Shown here: positions 17,968 through 27,439 of the stretch, piece after piece | Layout: every line of letters begins with the position of its first letter | Numbering within the stretch: position 1 is the first letter of the stretch | Source of the DNA: Mycobacterium sp. GA-1199 | Lineage (GTDB): Bacteria > Actinomycetota > Actinomycetes > Mycobacteriales > Mycobacteriaceae | Reading direction: 5' to 3' | Length of the DNA: 64,000 nucleotides | Assembly: GCF_001500045.1 (NCBI RefSeq) | Contig: NZ_LQIX01000012.1 | Coordinates: 186,001 to 250,000 of the forward strand | The notes under the pieces: generated by a model | Databases searched by the model: none | What the model saw: only the letters and a program-made list of their open reading frames with translations | What the model was told of the DNA's origin: nothing | Position numbers and translations under genes: made by a program

Positions 17968-19665
17968 ATGGCCAAACATCGAAGAGACGCTCGACGGGTG
18001 GTACGGATTCGGCAGTATCTCGGGGTCGGAATCGGCGCGGCGGCGGTGGCGGGCGGTGGTGCCCTGCTGATCGCACCGCCGAGCGGTCCGGCTCCAGCGG
18101 AGACCTCTCCGGTCGTCCAGTTGGCGTCGGTGGAATCGGTGTTGGTGCCATTGGCTCCGCCTCCCGATGACTTCTGGTTGCTGTATGAAAACAGCCTGAC
18201 CGGATCTGGCGGGGGCGCCCCCGCAGCCGCCAGTTTCAGCACTTTCGGGGGACGTCCGATGATCGGGCCGGGCGGCTGGCTCATCGGTAATGGTTTGAAC
18301 GCTGCTGCCGATTGCGTCGGCTCGGCGTGCAACGGCGGCAATGGCGGCATCTTGTTCGGCAACGGTGGTAATGGAGCCAACGGTGGCAACGGTGGCCACG
18401 CCGGGTTGTTCGGCGGGAACGGCGGCAACGGCGGCACCGGTGTGCTCGGCGTTCGCGCCGGCGCGGGCGGCAACGGCGGCAACGTGGGCGCGTTCGCGTT
18501 GATCGGCAACGCCGGAAACGGCGGCAACGGCGCGGCGGGTGATGCCACCCGCAATGGCGGCAACGGGGGGAACGGCGGCAGCGTCGGGCTGTTCACCCTG
18601 ATCGGCAACGGCGGTAGTGGCGGTCATGGCGGCTTGGGCTGGGACGGTGCAGACGGCGTCAACCCGACATGGGATGGCACTCGTGCGGCCACCGGCACGA
18701 GTTATCCGACGTCCTTGACCGGGACGGGCACGGTGATCGGAGCCAGCGGAGGGCCCGGCGCACCGGGTCAGGAAGGGGCTACCGGCGGCGGCAACGGCGG
18801 GCAGGGTCAGCTCACCACCTCTAGCGGACCCAACAACAACACCTCGATCGCGGTGAGTGGCGATGGCGGAAACGGCGGCGATACCGACATCGCGGGAGCC
18901 CCCGGGGGTAATGGCGGCAGGGGCTCCGGCGGATCGGCCCGTTATAACGGAACCGGCGGTGCCGGTGGCAATGGTGGTGACGGTGGTCCGGGTGGCGGCG
19001 CGGGTGGCAACGGTGGCAGCGGTGGGAACGAGACAGTGGTGTTGTTCTCGTCCAATCCGGAAACTTCGGGCATCGTCCAAGGCGGAATAGGCGGAGACGG
19101 CGGCGACGGCGGTGTCGGCACCGCGGGTTCCAACGGAACCAGCGGCGGTTCCGGCGGCAAAGGTGGCCGCGGAGGGCTTCTGGTCGGCAATGGCGGAGCC
19201 GGCGGGAACGGCGCCGACGGTGGTGACGGCGGTGACGGGGCGGCCGGGGGCAATGGCGGCAACGGTGGCCTCGGTGGCGCCGGTGCGGTGCAAAATCTCC
19301 AATCCAGCCCCAGCACGTCGACCTATCCAGGGAATGCGTCGGGCGGTAAAGGGGGCACCGGGGGCACCGGCGGCAAGGGCGGTGACGCCGGCACCGGCGG
19401 CAGCGGAGCCAAGGGCGGCGCCGGTGGGATCTTCGGTAAGCGCGGCAGCACTGGCAGCAACGGTGTCAACGGCACCGGCGGCACCGGCGGCACCGGCGGC
19501 AAGGGCGGCAATGGTGGCAGGGCGTACACGTCGGACGGAAATATCGGCGCGTCCGGTAATGCAGGCAACGCCGGTAATTCCGGCAATCAGGGGTCCGGCA
19601 CCACGGGTGGTTCCGGCGGCGAGGGTGGCACCGGCGGAAACGGCGCGTCCGGGTCTAACCCCTAG
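17968..19665 (+). CDS. PGRS-like glycine-rich surface protein without a PE domain
   Basis: 565 aa. An arginine-rich start and a hydrophobic segment (about 18-36) look like a signal peptide or anchor. Residues 50-95 are a non-repetitive linker; then [16 protein letters not shown] (about 94-109) resembles the GRPLI-type motif next to the repeats of PE_PGRS proteins, followed by a two-cysteine DCVGSAC. From residue 122 to the end almost everything is GGxGGx, mostly GGNGG, with [10 protein letters not shown] and LIGNGG units typical of PGRS domains. The roughly 110-residue PE domain is absent. Strong ribosome binding site 7 nt upstream. It sits between the MPT63-like gene and chsH3. The function is unknown; cell-surface location is inferred. 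Confidence 0.85.
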   Translation: MAKHRRDARRVVRIRQYLGVGIGAAAVAGGGALLIAPPSGPAPAETSPVVQLASVESVLVPLAPPPDDFWLLYENSLTGSGGGAPAAASFSTFGGRPMIGPGGWLIGNGLNAAADCVGSACNGGNGGILFGNGGNGANGGNGGHAGLFGGNGGNGGTGVLGVRAGAGGNGGNVGAFALIGNAGNGGNGAAGDATRNGGNGGNGGSVGLFTLIGNGGSGGHGGLGWDGADGVNPTWDGTRAATGTSYPTSLTGTGTVIGASGGPGAPGQEGATGGGNGGQGQLTTSSGPNNNTSIAVSGDGGNGGDTDIAGAPGGNGGRGSGGSARYNGTGGAGGNGGDGGPGGGAGGNGGSGGNETVVLFSSNPETSGIVQGGIGGDGGDGGVGTAGSNGTSGGSGGKGGRGGLLVGNGGAGGNGADGGDGGDGAAGGNGGNGGLGGAGAVQNLQSSPSTSTYPGNASGGKGGTGGTGGKGGDAGTGGSGAKGGAGGIFGKRGSTGSNGVNGTGGTGGTGGKGGNGGRAYTSDGNIGASGNAGNAGNSGNQGSGTTGGSGGEGGTGGNGASGSNP

Positions 19666-20522
19666 GCGGGGGTCAACTCCACGCCGGCGAGCGCCACCGC
19701 GTCGTCGCGGTCGGGTGCGGTCACGGTGGCGACGAAGCCGTCGCCCTCCTTCCACACGCTGGCCTTGAGCGTCTCGCCGGGGAACACCACCCCGGCGAAG
19801 CGCGCGCCATAGCTTGCGACCCGCGCGGTGTCGCCGTCGAGCAGGGTGTCGACCAGCGCCTTGCACGTCATGCCGTAGGTACACAACCCGTGCAGGATCG
19901 GACGCGGAAATCCCGCCGCCGCCGCGAAGTCGGGATCGGAGTGCAGCGGGTTGCGATCGCCGCACATCCGGTACAGCAGCGCCTGCTGCGGGGAAGTGGG
20001 GATCGCGATCTCGAAATCCGGTGCGCGCTGCGGAGGCTCCGAAGCTCCCGACGGTCCACGATCGCCACCGAACCCACCTTCGCCGCGCGCGAAGATCGAT
20101 CGCTTCTGGGTCCACAACGGGGTGCCGTCGGGCGCCGTCACCGTGGTCTCCGACCAGATGACCGCGGCCTTGCCCTTGTCCCAGATGTCGGTGAAGCGCG
20201 TGACGGCGATCCCGGTGCCCGACGGCGGAATCGGGCCCGGAACCGACACGGCCTCGCTGGCGTGCAGCACCTTGGAAAGCTCGATGTTGATACCCGGGAA
20301 CTTCACCGTCGGCGGTTCCGTCATGTGGAAGCTCTGCGCAACATTGCCGAACGTCGGTAGCACCTGCGGCGTTTCGTCGGTCAGGTAGCGCAACTCGCGC
20401 TTGTCCATCGGGTCGGCGCCTGCGCCGAGCCCGAGGTGGTAGAGCTGAATGTCGCTGCTGGTCCAGGAGAACTCGGCGGCGGGGAGTTCGGCGCCGAGCG
20501 CCTCGTCGAGATTGATGGGCAT
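19662..20522 (-). CDS. chsH3: ChsH3 (Rv3538-like) two-hot-dog enoyl-CoA hydratase
   Basis: 286 aa, the same length as I recall for Rv3538. Double hot-dog MaoC/hydratase 2 enzyme; the catalytic segment [17 protein letters not shown] (about residues 186-202) carries the conserved Asp and His. The family hydrates side-chain 22,23-enoyl-CoA intermediates with stereochemistry opposite to EchA19. It lies 3 nt after kstD on the same strand, so both depend on the KstR box at 22210. It is also called hsd4B in actinobacterial literature. Its 3' end overlaps the convergent PGRS gene by 4 nt. Confidence 0.88.
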   Translation of the reverse strand: MPINLDEALGAELPAAEFSWTSSDIQLYHLGLGAGADPMDKRELRYLTDETPQVLPTFGNVAQSFHMTEPPTVKFPGINIELSKVLHASEAVSVPGPIPPSGTGIAVTRFTDIWDKGKAAVIWSETTVTAPDGTPLWTQKRSIFARGEGGFGGDRGPSGASEPPQRAPDFEIAIPTSPQQALLYRMCGDRNPLHSDPDFAAAAGFPRPILHGLCTYGMTCKALVDTLLDGDTARVASYGARFAGVVFPGETLKASVWKEGDGFVATVTAPDRDDAVALAGVELTPA

Positions 20523-20525
20523 GCG

Positions 20526-22208
20526 TTAACTCTTTCCGGCGATGTGTAGTGCTGCAAGGTATCCGAACGTCATCGCCGGGCCGATGGTGCCGCCCGGGCC
20601 GGGGTAGGTGTGGCCCATCACCGGGGCGCTGACATTGCCCGCAGCATAGAGTCCCTCGATCACCGACCCGTCGTCGCGCAGAGCGCGCCCGTACACGTCG
20701 GTGACCACGCCGCCCTTGGTGCCCAGGTCACCGGGCACCAACTTGGCCGCGTAGTACGGCGGATGGGTGAGCTCGCCCAGGTTGGGATTGGGCTTGTTGG
20801 TCGGATCGCCGTAGTAGCGGTCGTAGGCGCTCTCGCCGCGCTTGAAGTCTTCGTCGACGCCGGAGCGCGCGAATCCGTTGAACCGCTCGACGGTGGCCTT
20901 GAAGGCCTCCACCGGCAACCCCGTCTTCTCGGCCAGTTCCTCGAGCGTGTCGGCCGTGACGATCACGCCCGATTCCAGCCACTTCTTCGGAATCCGCTGG
21001 CCCGGTTGAAGGCCGGCAAAGATGTAGCGGTCCCGGTACCGCTGGTCGAACACCAGCCAGGCCGGGATGTTCTCCCCGGGCCCCGGCCCCTGGCCGTACT
21101 GCCCGCCGTACATGTGGTGGCACGCCTCGACATAGGGCATCGACTCGTTCATGAACCGTTTGCCCGCCATGTTGACGATGATCGAGCCCGGCGAGTTGCG
21201 TTCCGACAGCGCAAACCACGGGGCGCCGACCAGCGGCACCGTCGGCCCCCACCAGGCGTCTTCCATGACGTCGAGTGCCGCGCCCAGCTTCTCGGCGGCG
21301 ATGATGCCGTCACCGGTGTTGGCCTTGGCGCCGACCGTCCATTCGGTGGTGATCGGGGCACGCTGGTACTTGACCCGCATCTGCTCGTTGTGTTCGAAGC
21401 CGCCGGAGCCGAGGATGACGCCACGACGGGCCCGGATCAGTTCGGGCTCACCGGATTCCGGTGCGGTGCTGTCGCGTACGTAGATGCCGCGCACGACACC
21501 GTCCTCGACATAGAGGTCGGTCAGCGCGGTGTTCAGTCGAACTGGCACACCCGCCTCGCGCAGGCCGATGCGCAGCGGCGCGATCAACGCGCGGCCCATG
21601 CCGACCAGGTTCTTGCCGGTGACCTTGGCCCACGTGGCGCGCACGCCCACCTTGAGGCTGCGCAGCACACCGCGCGGATGGCGCTTGAGCTGGTTGAGCC
21701 GGACGTAGTCCTGCTGCATGACAACCATGTTCATCGGAACCTTGCCGTATGGCGGTTCCAGGCCCGGCAGGTCCGGGCCGAGTTTCTTGGCGTTGAACGG
21801 CTTGGGTTCGACGGACCGCCCCGACGGCTTGCCGCCCGGTGTCTCGGGGTAGTAGTCGGAGTAGCCCGGCACCCAGCACAGCCGCAGGGGTGAGTGCTTG
21901 AGCACGAAGGACAACATCTCCGGTCCGCGATCGAGATAGGTGTCGATCTTCTCGGCGGGCACGACGTCGCCGATGATGCTGTGCAGGTAGGTGCGGGCGG
22001 CGTCGGGAGTGTCCTTGACGCCGTCGCGCTTGAGGACCTCGTTGTTCGGGATCCAGACGCCACCACCTGACCGCGCAGTGGAACCACCGTAGTGCGGAGC
22101 CTTCTCGACGACTACTGTGGAAAGTCCCTGGTGGGCTGCGGTGAGCGCGGCGACCATACCGGCGGCGCCGCTCCCCACCACGACGACGTCGTACTCCTGA
22201 CCAGTCAT
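20526..22208 (-). CDS. kstD: KstD, 3-ketosteroid delta1-dehydrogenase
   Basis: 560 aa flavoprotein (Rv3537, 563 aa). It introduces the C1-C2 double bond into 3-ketosteroid ring A; with KshA hydroxylation this opens ring B. The N-terminal FAD dinucleotide motif VVVGSGAAGMVAA (near 8-20), the succinate-dehydrogenase-like PYVEACHHMYGGQYG and the C-terminal TYPGPGGTIGPAMTFGY are visible. The ATG at 22208 begins exactly where the family alignment does and lies one base from the KstR box, leaving almost no leader. Confidence 0.95.
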   Translation of the reverse strand: MTGQEYDVVVVGSGAAGMVAALTAAHQGLSTVVVEKAPHYGGSTARSGGGVWIPNNEVLKRDGVKDTPDAARTYLHSIIGDVVPAEKIDTYLDRGPEMLSFVLKHSPLRLCWVPGYSDYYPETPGGKPSGRSVEPKPFNAKKLGPDLPGLEPPYGKVPMNMVVMQQDYVRLNQLKRHPRGVLRSLKVGVRATWAKVTGKNLVGMGRALIAPLRIGLREAGVPVRLNTALTDLYVEDGVVRGIYVRDSTAPESGEPELIRARRGVILGSGGFEHNEQMRVKYQRAPITTEWTVGAKANTGDGIIAAEKLGAALDVMEDAWWGPTVPLVGAPWFALSERNSPGSIIVNMAGKRFMNESMPYVEACHHMYGGQYGQGPGPGENIPAWLVFDQRYRDRYIFAGLQPGQRIPKKWLESGVIVTADTLEELAEKTGLPVEAFKATVERFNGFARSGVDEDFKRGESAYDRYYGDPTNKPNPNLGELTHPPYYAAKLVPGDLGTKGGVVTDVYGRALRDDGSVIEGLYAAGNVSAPVMGHTYPGPGGTIGPAMTFGYLAALHIAGKS

Positions 22209-22209
22209 G

Positions 22210-22223
22210 TAGAACACGTTATA
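22210..22223. promoter_or_regulatory. KstR box shared by kstD and hsaE
   Basis: TAGAACACGTTATA fits TnnAACnnGTTnnA. It abuts the kstD start codon (one base between) on the minus strand and lies 58 nt before the hsaE ATG on the plus strand, where TAGAAT (22222-22227) overlaps its edge as a possible -10 for hsaE. Confidence 0.9.
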
Positions 22224-22281
22224 GAATTGCGCGGCCGACCCACAACCGCGCCGGTCAACAGAACAAGGGGACTTCATAAGA

Positions 22282-23067
22282 ATGCTCAGTGATCAGGTGC
22301 GGCAGAAGCTGGCCGCCGATCTCGCCCAGGCCGAGCGCAGCAAGGTTCCCATCTCGCCGTTGACCGACGCCCATCCGGACATCGACGTCGTTGACGCCTA
22401 CGAGATCCAGCTCATCAATATCCGCCAGCGCGTCGCCGAGGGTGCCAAGGTCATCGGCCACAAGGTCGGCCTGTCGTCGAAGGCCATGCAGCAGATGATG
22501 AACGTCGACGAACCCGACTACGGGCATCTGCTCGACGAGATGGCCGTCCACGAGGACACGCCCGTCAAGTCCGCCGACTACCTCTATCCCCGCGTCGAGG
22601 TGGAGGTGGGATTCGTCCTGGCCGACGACCTGCCCGGTGAAGGCTGCACCGAGGACGACGTGCTGGCTGCGACGGCCGCGTTCGCGCCCGCCATCGAGTT
22701 GATCGACACCCGCATCACGGACTGGAAGATCAAACTCTGCGACACGATCGCCGACAACGCGTCCTCGGCGGGCTGGGTGCTCGGTGAGAACCGGGTGTCG
22801 CCGAAGGACATCGACATCACCGCTATCGACGCGGTGCTGACCCGCAACGGCGAGGTGGTGGCGAAGGGCCGCAGCGATGCGGTGCTGGGTAACCCGGTGA
22901 CCGCAGTGGCGTGGTTGGCCCGCAAGGTGGACAGCTTCGGCGTCCGCCTCAAGGCCGGTGACATCGTGTTACCCGGCTCGTGCACCAAGGCGTTCGACGC
23001 CACCCCGGGCGCCGAGTACGTCGCCGACTTCACCGGGCTGGGTTCGGTCCACCTGAGTTTCGAATAG
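22282..23067 (+). CDS. hsaE: HsaE, 2-hydroxypentadienoate-type hydratase
   Basis: 261 aa, the same length as Rv3536c. Member of the fumarylacetoacetase/2-keto-4-pentenoate hydratase family that hydrates the 2-hydroxyhexa-2,4-dienoate released from rings A/B. It shows GHKVGLSS, the metal-ligand segment [15 protein letters not shown] and ELIDTRI. First gene of hsaE-hsaG-hsaF, with 7 nt to hsaG, regulated from the KstR box at 22210. Confidence 0.94.
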   Translation: MLSDQVRQKLAADLAQAERSKVPISPLTDAHPDIDVVDAYEIQLINIRQRVAEGAKVIGHKVGLSSKAMQQMMNVDEPDYGHLLDEMAVHEDTPVKSADYLYPRVEVEVGFVLADDLPGEGCTEDDVLAATAAFAPAIELIDTRITDWKIKLCDTIADNASSAGWVLGENRVSPKDIDITAIDAVLTRNGEVVAKGRSDAVLGNPVTAVAWLARKVDSFGVRLKAGDIVLPGSCTKAFDATPGAEYVADFTGLGSVHLSFE

Positions 23068-23074
23068 GAGCGTT

Positions 23075-23992
23075 ATGCCTAAAGCAAGCGTCGCGATCGT
23101 CGGATCCGGCAACATCAGCACCGACCTGCTGTACAAACTGCTGCGCTCGGAGTGGTTGGAACCACGCTGGATGATCGGCATCGACCCGGAGAGCGAGGGC
23201 CTGGCGCGCGCCCGCAAGCTCGGCTTGGAAACCTCGCACGAGGGCGTGGATTGGCTTCTGGCGCAGAGCGAGAAGCCCGACATGGTCTTCGAGGCCACCA
23301 GCGCCTACGTGCACCGCGACGCCGCGCCGAAGTATGCCGAGGCCGGTATCCGCGCGATCGACCTGACGCCCGCGGCCATCGGGCCGGGCGTGATCCCGCC
23401 CGCCAATCTGCGCGACCATCTCGACGCGCCCAACGTCAACATGGTCACCTGCGGCGGGCAGGCGACCATCCCGATCGTGTACGCGGTTTCTCGTGCGGTG
23501 GAGGTGCCCTACGCCGAGATCGTGGCCTCGGTCTCGTCGGCCTCGGCCGGTCCTGGCACGCGCGCCAACATCGACGAATTCACCAAGACCACCAGCGCCG
23601 GTGTGCAGAACATCGGTGGCGCCCAGCGCGGCAAGGCGATCATCATCCTCAATCCCGCCGAGCCGCCGATGATCATGCGCGACACCATCTTCTGCGCGAT
23701 CCCCGAGGACGCCGACCACGATGCGGTCACCCAGTCGATCCGCGACGTCGTTGCCGAGGTGCAGACCTATGTGCCCGGCTACCGGTTGCTCAACGATCCG
23801 CAGTTCGACGAACCGTCGGTGGTCAACGGCGGCAACCACGTCGTCACCACATTCATCGAAGTGGAGGGTGCGGGCGATTACCTGCCGCCTTACGCTGGAA
23901 ACCTGGACATCATGACCGCCGCGGCCACGAAGGTGGGCGAGGAGATCGCGAAGGAGTCCATGGCCACGAGCAGTGCAGGAGGCCAAGCATGA
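23075..23992 (+). CDS. hsaG: HsaG, acylating aldehyde dehydrogenase (propanal/acetaldehyde)
   Basis: 305 aa. NAD-binding Rossmann start [18 protein letters not shown] and the catalytic-cysteine segment [17 protein letters not shown] are those of acylating acetaldehyde dehydrogenases of the DmpF/BphJ family. It converts the aldehyde handed over by HsaF to the acyl-CoA (propionyl-CoA in steroid catabolism). AGGAG 5-6 nt before the ATG. Its stop overlaps the hsaF ATG (ATGA at 23989-23992), fitting the channelled HsaF-HsaG complex. Confidence 0.95.
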   Translation: MPKASVAIVGSGNISTDLLYKLLRSEWLEPRWMIGIDPESEGLARARKLGLETSHEGVDWLLAQSEKPDMVFEATSAYVHRDAAPKYAEAGIRAIDLTPAAIGPGVIPPANLRDHLDAPNVNMVTCGGQATIPIVYAVSRAVEVPYAEIVASVSSASAGPGTRANIDEFTKTTSAGVQNIGGAQRGKAIIILNPAEPPMIMRDTIFCAIPEDADHDAVTQSIRDVVAEVQTYVPGYRLLNDPQFDEPSVVNGGNHVVTTFIEVEGAGDYLPPYAGNLDIMTAAATKVGEEIAKESMATSSAGGQA

Positions 23993-25047
23993 GCGGCACC
24001 GACAGCATCTATTTCAATCCGATCTGGGATGTCCGGATGACGGACACGTCGCTGCGCGACGGCAGTCACCACAAACGGCACCAGTTCACCAAGGAGGAAG
24101 TGCACGCGATCGTCGCGGCGCTGGACGCCGCCGGTGTGCCGGTCATCGAGGTGACCCACGGCGACGGCCTCGGTGGGTCGAGTTTCAACTACGGCTTCTC
24201 CAAGACCCCTGAGCAGGAGCTGATCAAGCTGGCCGCCGAGACGGCCACCGAATCCAAGATCGCCTTCCTGATGCTGCCCGGGGTGGGCACCAAGGAGGAC
24301 ATCAAGGAGGCGCAGAACAACGGCGGCTCGATCTGCCGGATCGCCACCCACTGCACCGAGGCCGACGTGTCCATCCAGCACTTCGGGCTGGCGCGTGAAC
24401 TCGGCCTGGAGACCGTCGGCTTTTTGATGATGAGCCACACGATCCCGCCGGAGAAGCTGGCCGCCCAGGCGCGGATCATGGCCGACGCCGGCTGCCAGTG
24501 CGTGTACGTCGTCGACTCGGCGGGCGCGTTGGTGCTCGAGGGTGTTCGTGACCGGGTCGCGGCCCTGGTGGCGGAGTTGGGCGACGACGCGCAGGTCGGC
24601 TTCCACGGCCACGAGAACCTCGGCCTGGGCGTCGCGAACTCGATCGAGGCCGTGCGTGCGGGTGCCAAGCAGATCGACGGTTCGTGCCGCCGGTTCGGCG
24701 CGGGTGCGGGCAACGCACCGGTCGAGGCGCTGATCGGGGTGTTCGACAAGATCGGCGTCAAGACCGGTATCGACTTCTTCGACATCGCCGACGCGGCAGA
24801 AGAGGTCGTGGCACCCGCGATGCCGGCCGAGTGCCTGTTGGACCGCAACGCGCTGATCATGGGCTATTCGGGCGTGTACTCGAGCTTCCTCAAGCACGCG
24901 ATCCGCCAATCCGAGCGTTACGGCGTGCCGGCGCACCAGCTGCTGCACCGCGCCGGCCAGCGCAAGCTCATCGGCGGCCAGGAGGACCAGTTGATCGACA
25001 TCGCGCTGGAGATCAAGCGCGAGCAAGACAGCGCCAAGGCCGGCTAG
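23989..25047 (+). CDS. hsaF: HsaF, 4-hydroxy-2-oxoacid aldolase
   Basis: 352 aa DmpG-type TIM-barrel aldolase (Rv3534c, 346 aa). It splits 4-hydroxy-2-oxohexanoate into pyruvate and propanal. The metal/substrate motif [17 protein letters not shown] (about residues 17-33), the [14 protein letters not shown] metal histidines and the C-terminal communication domain are present. The ATG start overlaps hsaG. The stop codon is the last triplet of the left arm of a terminator hairpin. Confidence 0.95.
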   Translation: MSGTDSIYFNPIWDVRMTDTSLRDGSHHKRHQFTKEEVHAIVAALDAAGVPVIEVTHGDGLGGSSFNYGFSKTPEQELIKLAAETATESKIAFLMLPGVGTKEDIKEAQNNGGSICRIATHCTEADVSIQHFGLARELGLETVGFLMMSHTIPPEKLAAQARIMADAGCQCVYVVDSAGALVLEGVRDRVAALVAELGDDAQVGFHGHENLGLGVANSIEAVRAGAKQIDGSCRRFGAGAGNAPVEALIGVFDKIGVKTGIDFFDIADAAEEVVAPAMPAECLLDRNALIMGYSGVYSSFLKHAIRQSERYGVPAHQLLHRAGQRKLIGGQEDQLIDIALEIKREQDSAKAG

Positions 25048-25068
25048 CGGCGGCTTGATCTAGCCGGC
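25039..25068. terminator. Bidirectional hairpin between hsaF and dedA
   Basis: GCCGGCTAG (25039-25047) and CTAGCCGGC (25060-25068) form a 9-bp stem with a 12-nt loop. Both convergent stop codons (TAG on each strand) are built into the arms, so the same hairpin can end both transcripts. There is no U-tract, as usual in mycobacteria. Confidence 0.65.
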
Positions 25069-25701
25069 TCGGCTACGCACCTTCCGTGCCAGCCACACCG
25101 CGAGCAGGACGGCCGCTACGGCCAGGACCGCGTACTGGTAGCGCGATGTCCACGTCGACACGGCTTCCCAGTTGTTGCCCAACTTGAAGCCGGCCACCAC
25201 CAGCAGGCTGTTCCATACCGCGCTGCCCGCCGTCGTGAGTGCGATGAAACGGACGAATGGCATGCGGTAGATCCCGGCGGGAACCGAGACCAGGCTGCGG
25301 ACGACAGGGATCATCCGCCCGATCAACACCGCCGCGGATCCGTAGCGACGAAACCATGCCTCGCTCTTCGCAAGGTCGTCGGCGGAGAAGAACGGTAGTC
25401 GCGCGACCATCCGGTGCACGCGGTCGCGTCCGAGGCGGGCACCCACCAGATACAGCACGATCGCGCCCACCACGGAACCCACCGTCGTCCCCACGATGGC
25501 TTCTGCCAGCGACATCTCACCGCGCGCCGCAGATAGACCTGCCAGCGGCAGGATGATCTCGCTGGGCAGTGGGGGGAAGATGTTCTCCGCTGCGATGACT
25601 GCGCCTGCGCCGACGCCACCGAGGCGGTCCATCAACGACACCGCCCACCCCGCCACGCCTCCGACGCTTGGTGCTGCGTCGGCGGCCACGGTCGCGGTCA
25701 A
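25060..25701 (-). CDS. DedA family membrane protein
   Basis: 213 aa. DedA/VTT-domain protein: the re-entrant loop ENIFPPLPSEIILPLAG (about 30-46) and the GRMIPVVRSLVSVPAG motif (about 123-138) are characteristic; several transmembrane helices follow. DedA proteins act in membrane lipid (undecaprenyl phosphate or phospholipid) flipping and homeostasis. Start uncertain: TTG at 25701 or GTG at 25689, no ATG in the right place. Separated from fmdA by a 14-bp hairpin. Not obviously linked to sterols. Confidence 0.82.
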   Translation of the reverse strand: MTATVAADAAPSVGGVAGWAVSLMDRLGGVGAGAVIAAENIFPPLPSEIILPLAGLSAARGEMSLAEAIVGTTVGSVVGAIVLYLVGARLGRDRVHRMVARLPFFSADDLAKSEAWFRRYGSAAVLIGRMIPVVRSLVSVPAGIYRMPFVRFIALTTAGSAVWNSLLVVAGFKLGNNWEAVSTWTSRYQYAVLAVAAVLLAVWLARKVRSRAG

Positions 25702-25729
25702 TTTGCCGCCCCCCGGTTGGCGCGAACGC

Positions 25730-25773
25730 GGGTTACCCGCACGTCTGATCGCGATTTGGCGTGCGGGTAACCC
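25730..25773. terminator. 14-bp inverted repeat between fmdA and dedA
   Basis: GGGTTACCCGCACG (25730-25743) pairs perfectly with CGTGCGGGTAACCC (25760-25773) over a 16-nt loop that itself contains ATCGCGAT. Its place 14 nt after the fmdA stop marks it as the fmdA terminator; a dispersed mycobacterial repeat is the alternative. Confidence 0.65.
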
Positions 25774-25787
25774 ACTTTCGGCGAGTC

Positions 25788-27041
25788 CTACGCCGCCGCG
25801 CGCGGGGCGCCGATTCCAGCGTCGATCTGCGCCGGCTTGCCCGCAGTCGGGGCGATCGGAATGTCGAAGATCGCCGTCGGGAGGTACACCGTCGCACAGG
25901 AATTCGGGATGTCCACGACACCCGAGAACCTGCCTTCGATGGGAGCGGCACCGAGCAGCAGGTACGCCTGCTCCGGGCTGTAGCCGAACTTCGTCAGGTA
26001 GTTGATCGCGTGCAGGCAGGCCCGTTGATAAGCGAGCTGCGAATCCAGATAGCGCTGTTCGCCGTCGAGGGTGACCGAGGTGCCCGAGAACGTCAGCCAT
26101 TCGGAGTACTGCGGCTGGGTGTTTCCGGGGATGAAGATCGGATGCTCGCTGACCCCGTAGGTCTCCATCCCGCCGGAGATCACGTCGACGTGCAGGTCGA
26201 TGAAACCGCCCATCTCGATGCCGCCGCAGAAGGTGATTTCGCCGTCGCCCTGGGAGAAGTGCAGGTCGCCCACCGACAGGTTGGCGCCGTCGACGAACAC
26301 CGGATAGAAGACCCGGCTGCCTCTGGTCAGGTTCTTGATGTCCATGTTGCCGCCGTTCTCGCGAGGCGGCGCGGTGCGAGCCCCCTCGGCGGCGACCTTG
26401 TCGAACGTGTCACCGGTGAGGGTGCCGAGGATCGCGTCGTTGGGCTCCGGCGGCAGCGCGAGCGGCGGTTCGCGATCCGGGTCGGTCGCGATCAATGCCG
26501 CTTCACGAGAGTTCCAGTTGCCGAGCAGCTCGGTCGACGGTGCGGTCCCCATCAGCCCCGGGTGGGTGATGCCGGTGAACTCGACCCCGGGTACGTGCCG
26601 TGAGGTGGCCTTCTCTCCGGAGAAGTCCCAGACCGCCTTGTAGGCGTCCGGGAACTGGTCGACCAGGAAGCTGCCGCCGTTGCTCTTGGCGAAGATTCCG
26701 GTGTATCCCCAGCCTTGCCCGGCCAGCGGTCCGGAGTCCTCTTGTGGGAGAGGTCCGACGTCGAGGATGTCCACGATGAGCAGGTCGCCGGGACGGACGC
26801 CCTCCACCGCGATCGGTCCCGACAGCGCGTGCACCTTGGACATCGGAGCGTTGAGGATGTCTTCGGCGGAGTCGTCGTTGTGGATGTCGCCGTCGAACCA
26901 TTCCCGACAGTGGACCCGGAACGAGTCGCCCGGCTTGACCGTGACCGCCGCGGGGATGTCGGGATGCCAGCGGTTGTGTCCGACTATCTGCTGGTCGGGG
27001 AACGGCTTGGTGGAGTCGAGCGGAAAGATCAGTTCGGGCAT
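25788..27041 (-). CDS. fmdA: Formamidase/acetamidase FmdA
   Basis: 417 aa FmdA_AmdA family amidohydrolase, which hydrolyses formamide (or acetamide) to ammonia and the acid. Typical segments are VGHNRWHPDIPAAVTV at the N-terminus, VHALSGPIAVEGVRPGDLL, GVEFTGITHPGLMGTAP, GDLHFSQGDGE and the C-terminal YLLLGAAPIEGRFSGVVD. The gene follows fmdB by 10 nt and both are probably one nitrogen-scavenging unit inserted in the sterol locus. Formamide rather than acetamide as substrate is inferred from the FmdB neighbour. Confidence 0.9.
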   Translation of the reverse strand: MPELIFPLDSTKPFPDQQIVGHNRWHPDIPAAVTVKPGDSFRVHCREWFDGDIHNDDSAEDILNAPMSKVHALSGPIAVEGVRPGDLLIVDILDVGPLPQEDSGPLAGQGWGYTGIFAKSNGGSFLVDQFPDAYKAVWDFSGEKATSRHVPGVEFTGITHPGLMGTAPSTELLGNWNSREAALIATDPDREPPLALPPEPNDAILGTLTGDTFDKVAAEGARTAPPRENGGNMDIKNLTRGSRVFYPVFVDGANLSVGDLHFSQGDGEITFCGGIEMGGFIDLHVDVISGGMETYGVSEHPIFIPGNTQPQYSEWLTFSGTSVTLDGEQRYLDSQLAYQRACLHAINYLTKFGYSPEQAYLLLGAAPIEGRFSGVVDIPNSCATVYLPTAIFDIPIAPTAGKPAQIDAGIGAPRAAA

Positions 27042-27051
27042 GGGATCACCT

Positions 27052-27333
27052 TCAGGGTTGGGGCAACGTGCGGTGTAGCGAGTTGGTGCTCGTAGGTCGG
27101 CGACGAGCCGTGGGCGGTGGTGCGGTGACGACCCCGGGACGATCAGCGCTGGCGCGGGTGGCGTCCTGGAGTTTCATCGCGATGTCGGTGCGGCCCAAAT
27201 GTGGCATCGACATCATCTTCAGCGCGTGCCCCGCGCACTGCGGGCAGTCGACGACATCCGGGCAGCTGTGCATGGAGAACGTCTGCTCGGTTATGCCGCA
27301 GCCGGATTCGCATCGAAATCGGTAGAGCACCAT
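27052..27333 (-). CDS. FmdB family zinc-ribbon protein
   Basis: 93 aa. The first 45 residues are the FmdB-type zinc ribbon: YRFRCESGCGITEQTFSM, then VVDCPQCAG, giving Cys pairs for one Zn. The C-terminal half is low-complexity. FmdB proteins are thought to regulate the formamidase gene. Promoter-proximal to fmdA, divergent from rqlH across 106 nt. Confidence 0.85.
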   Translation of the reverse strand: MVLYRFRCESGCGITEQTFSMHSCPDVVDCPQCAGHALKMMSMPHLGRTDIAMKLQDATRASADRPGVVTAPPPTARRRPTSTNSLHRTLPQP

Positions 27334-27439
27334 GATCAGCTCCGTACAACTCGAGATCGCGGGGACACGTCAGCCGCATACCCCGCCGATTGCGCGGTAA
27401 CCCTGTCCGGTCGTCGGTCCGGACCGGCACGATGGGGCC

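Noticed and set aside
18300..19650. Possible CRISPR or tandem DNA repeat array
   Set aside because: The periodicity is in-frame GGxGGx coding repeats with no constant spacers or exact repeat units.
17968..20115. Long opposite-strand open frames across the PGRS gene, rich in Ala/Gly/Pro
   Set aside because: They are the antisense reading of the GGNGG repeats; the plus-strand frame has the ribosome binding site, signal-like N-terminus and PGRS features.
25060..26100. Longer 346-codon reading of the DedA gene
   Set aside because: It would begin inside fmdA and pass through the 14-bp hairpin at 25730-25773; the DedA family fold starts after about 25701.
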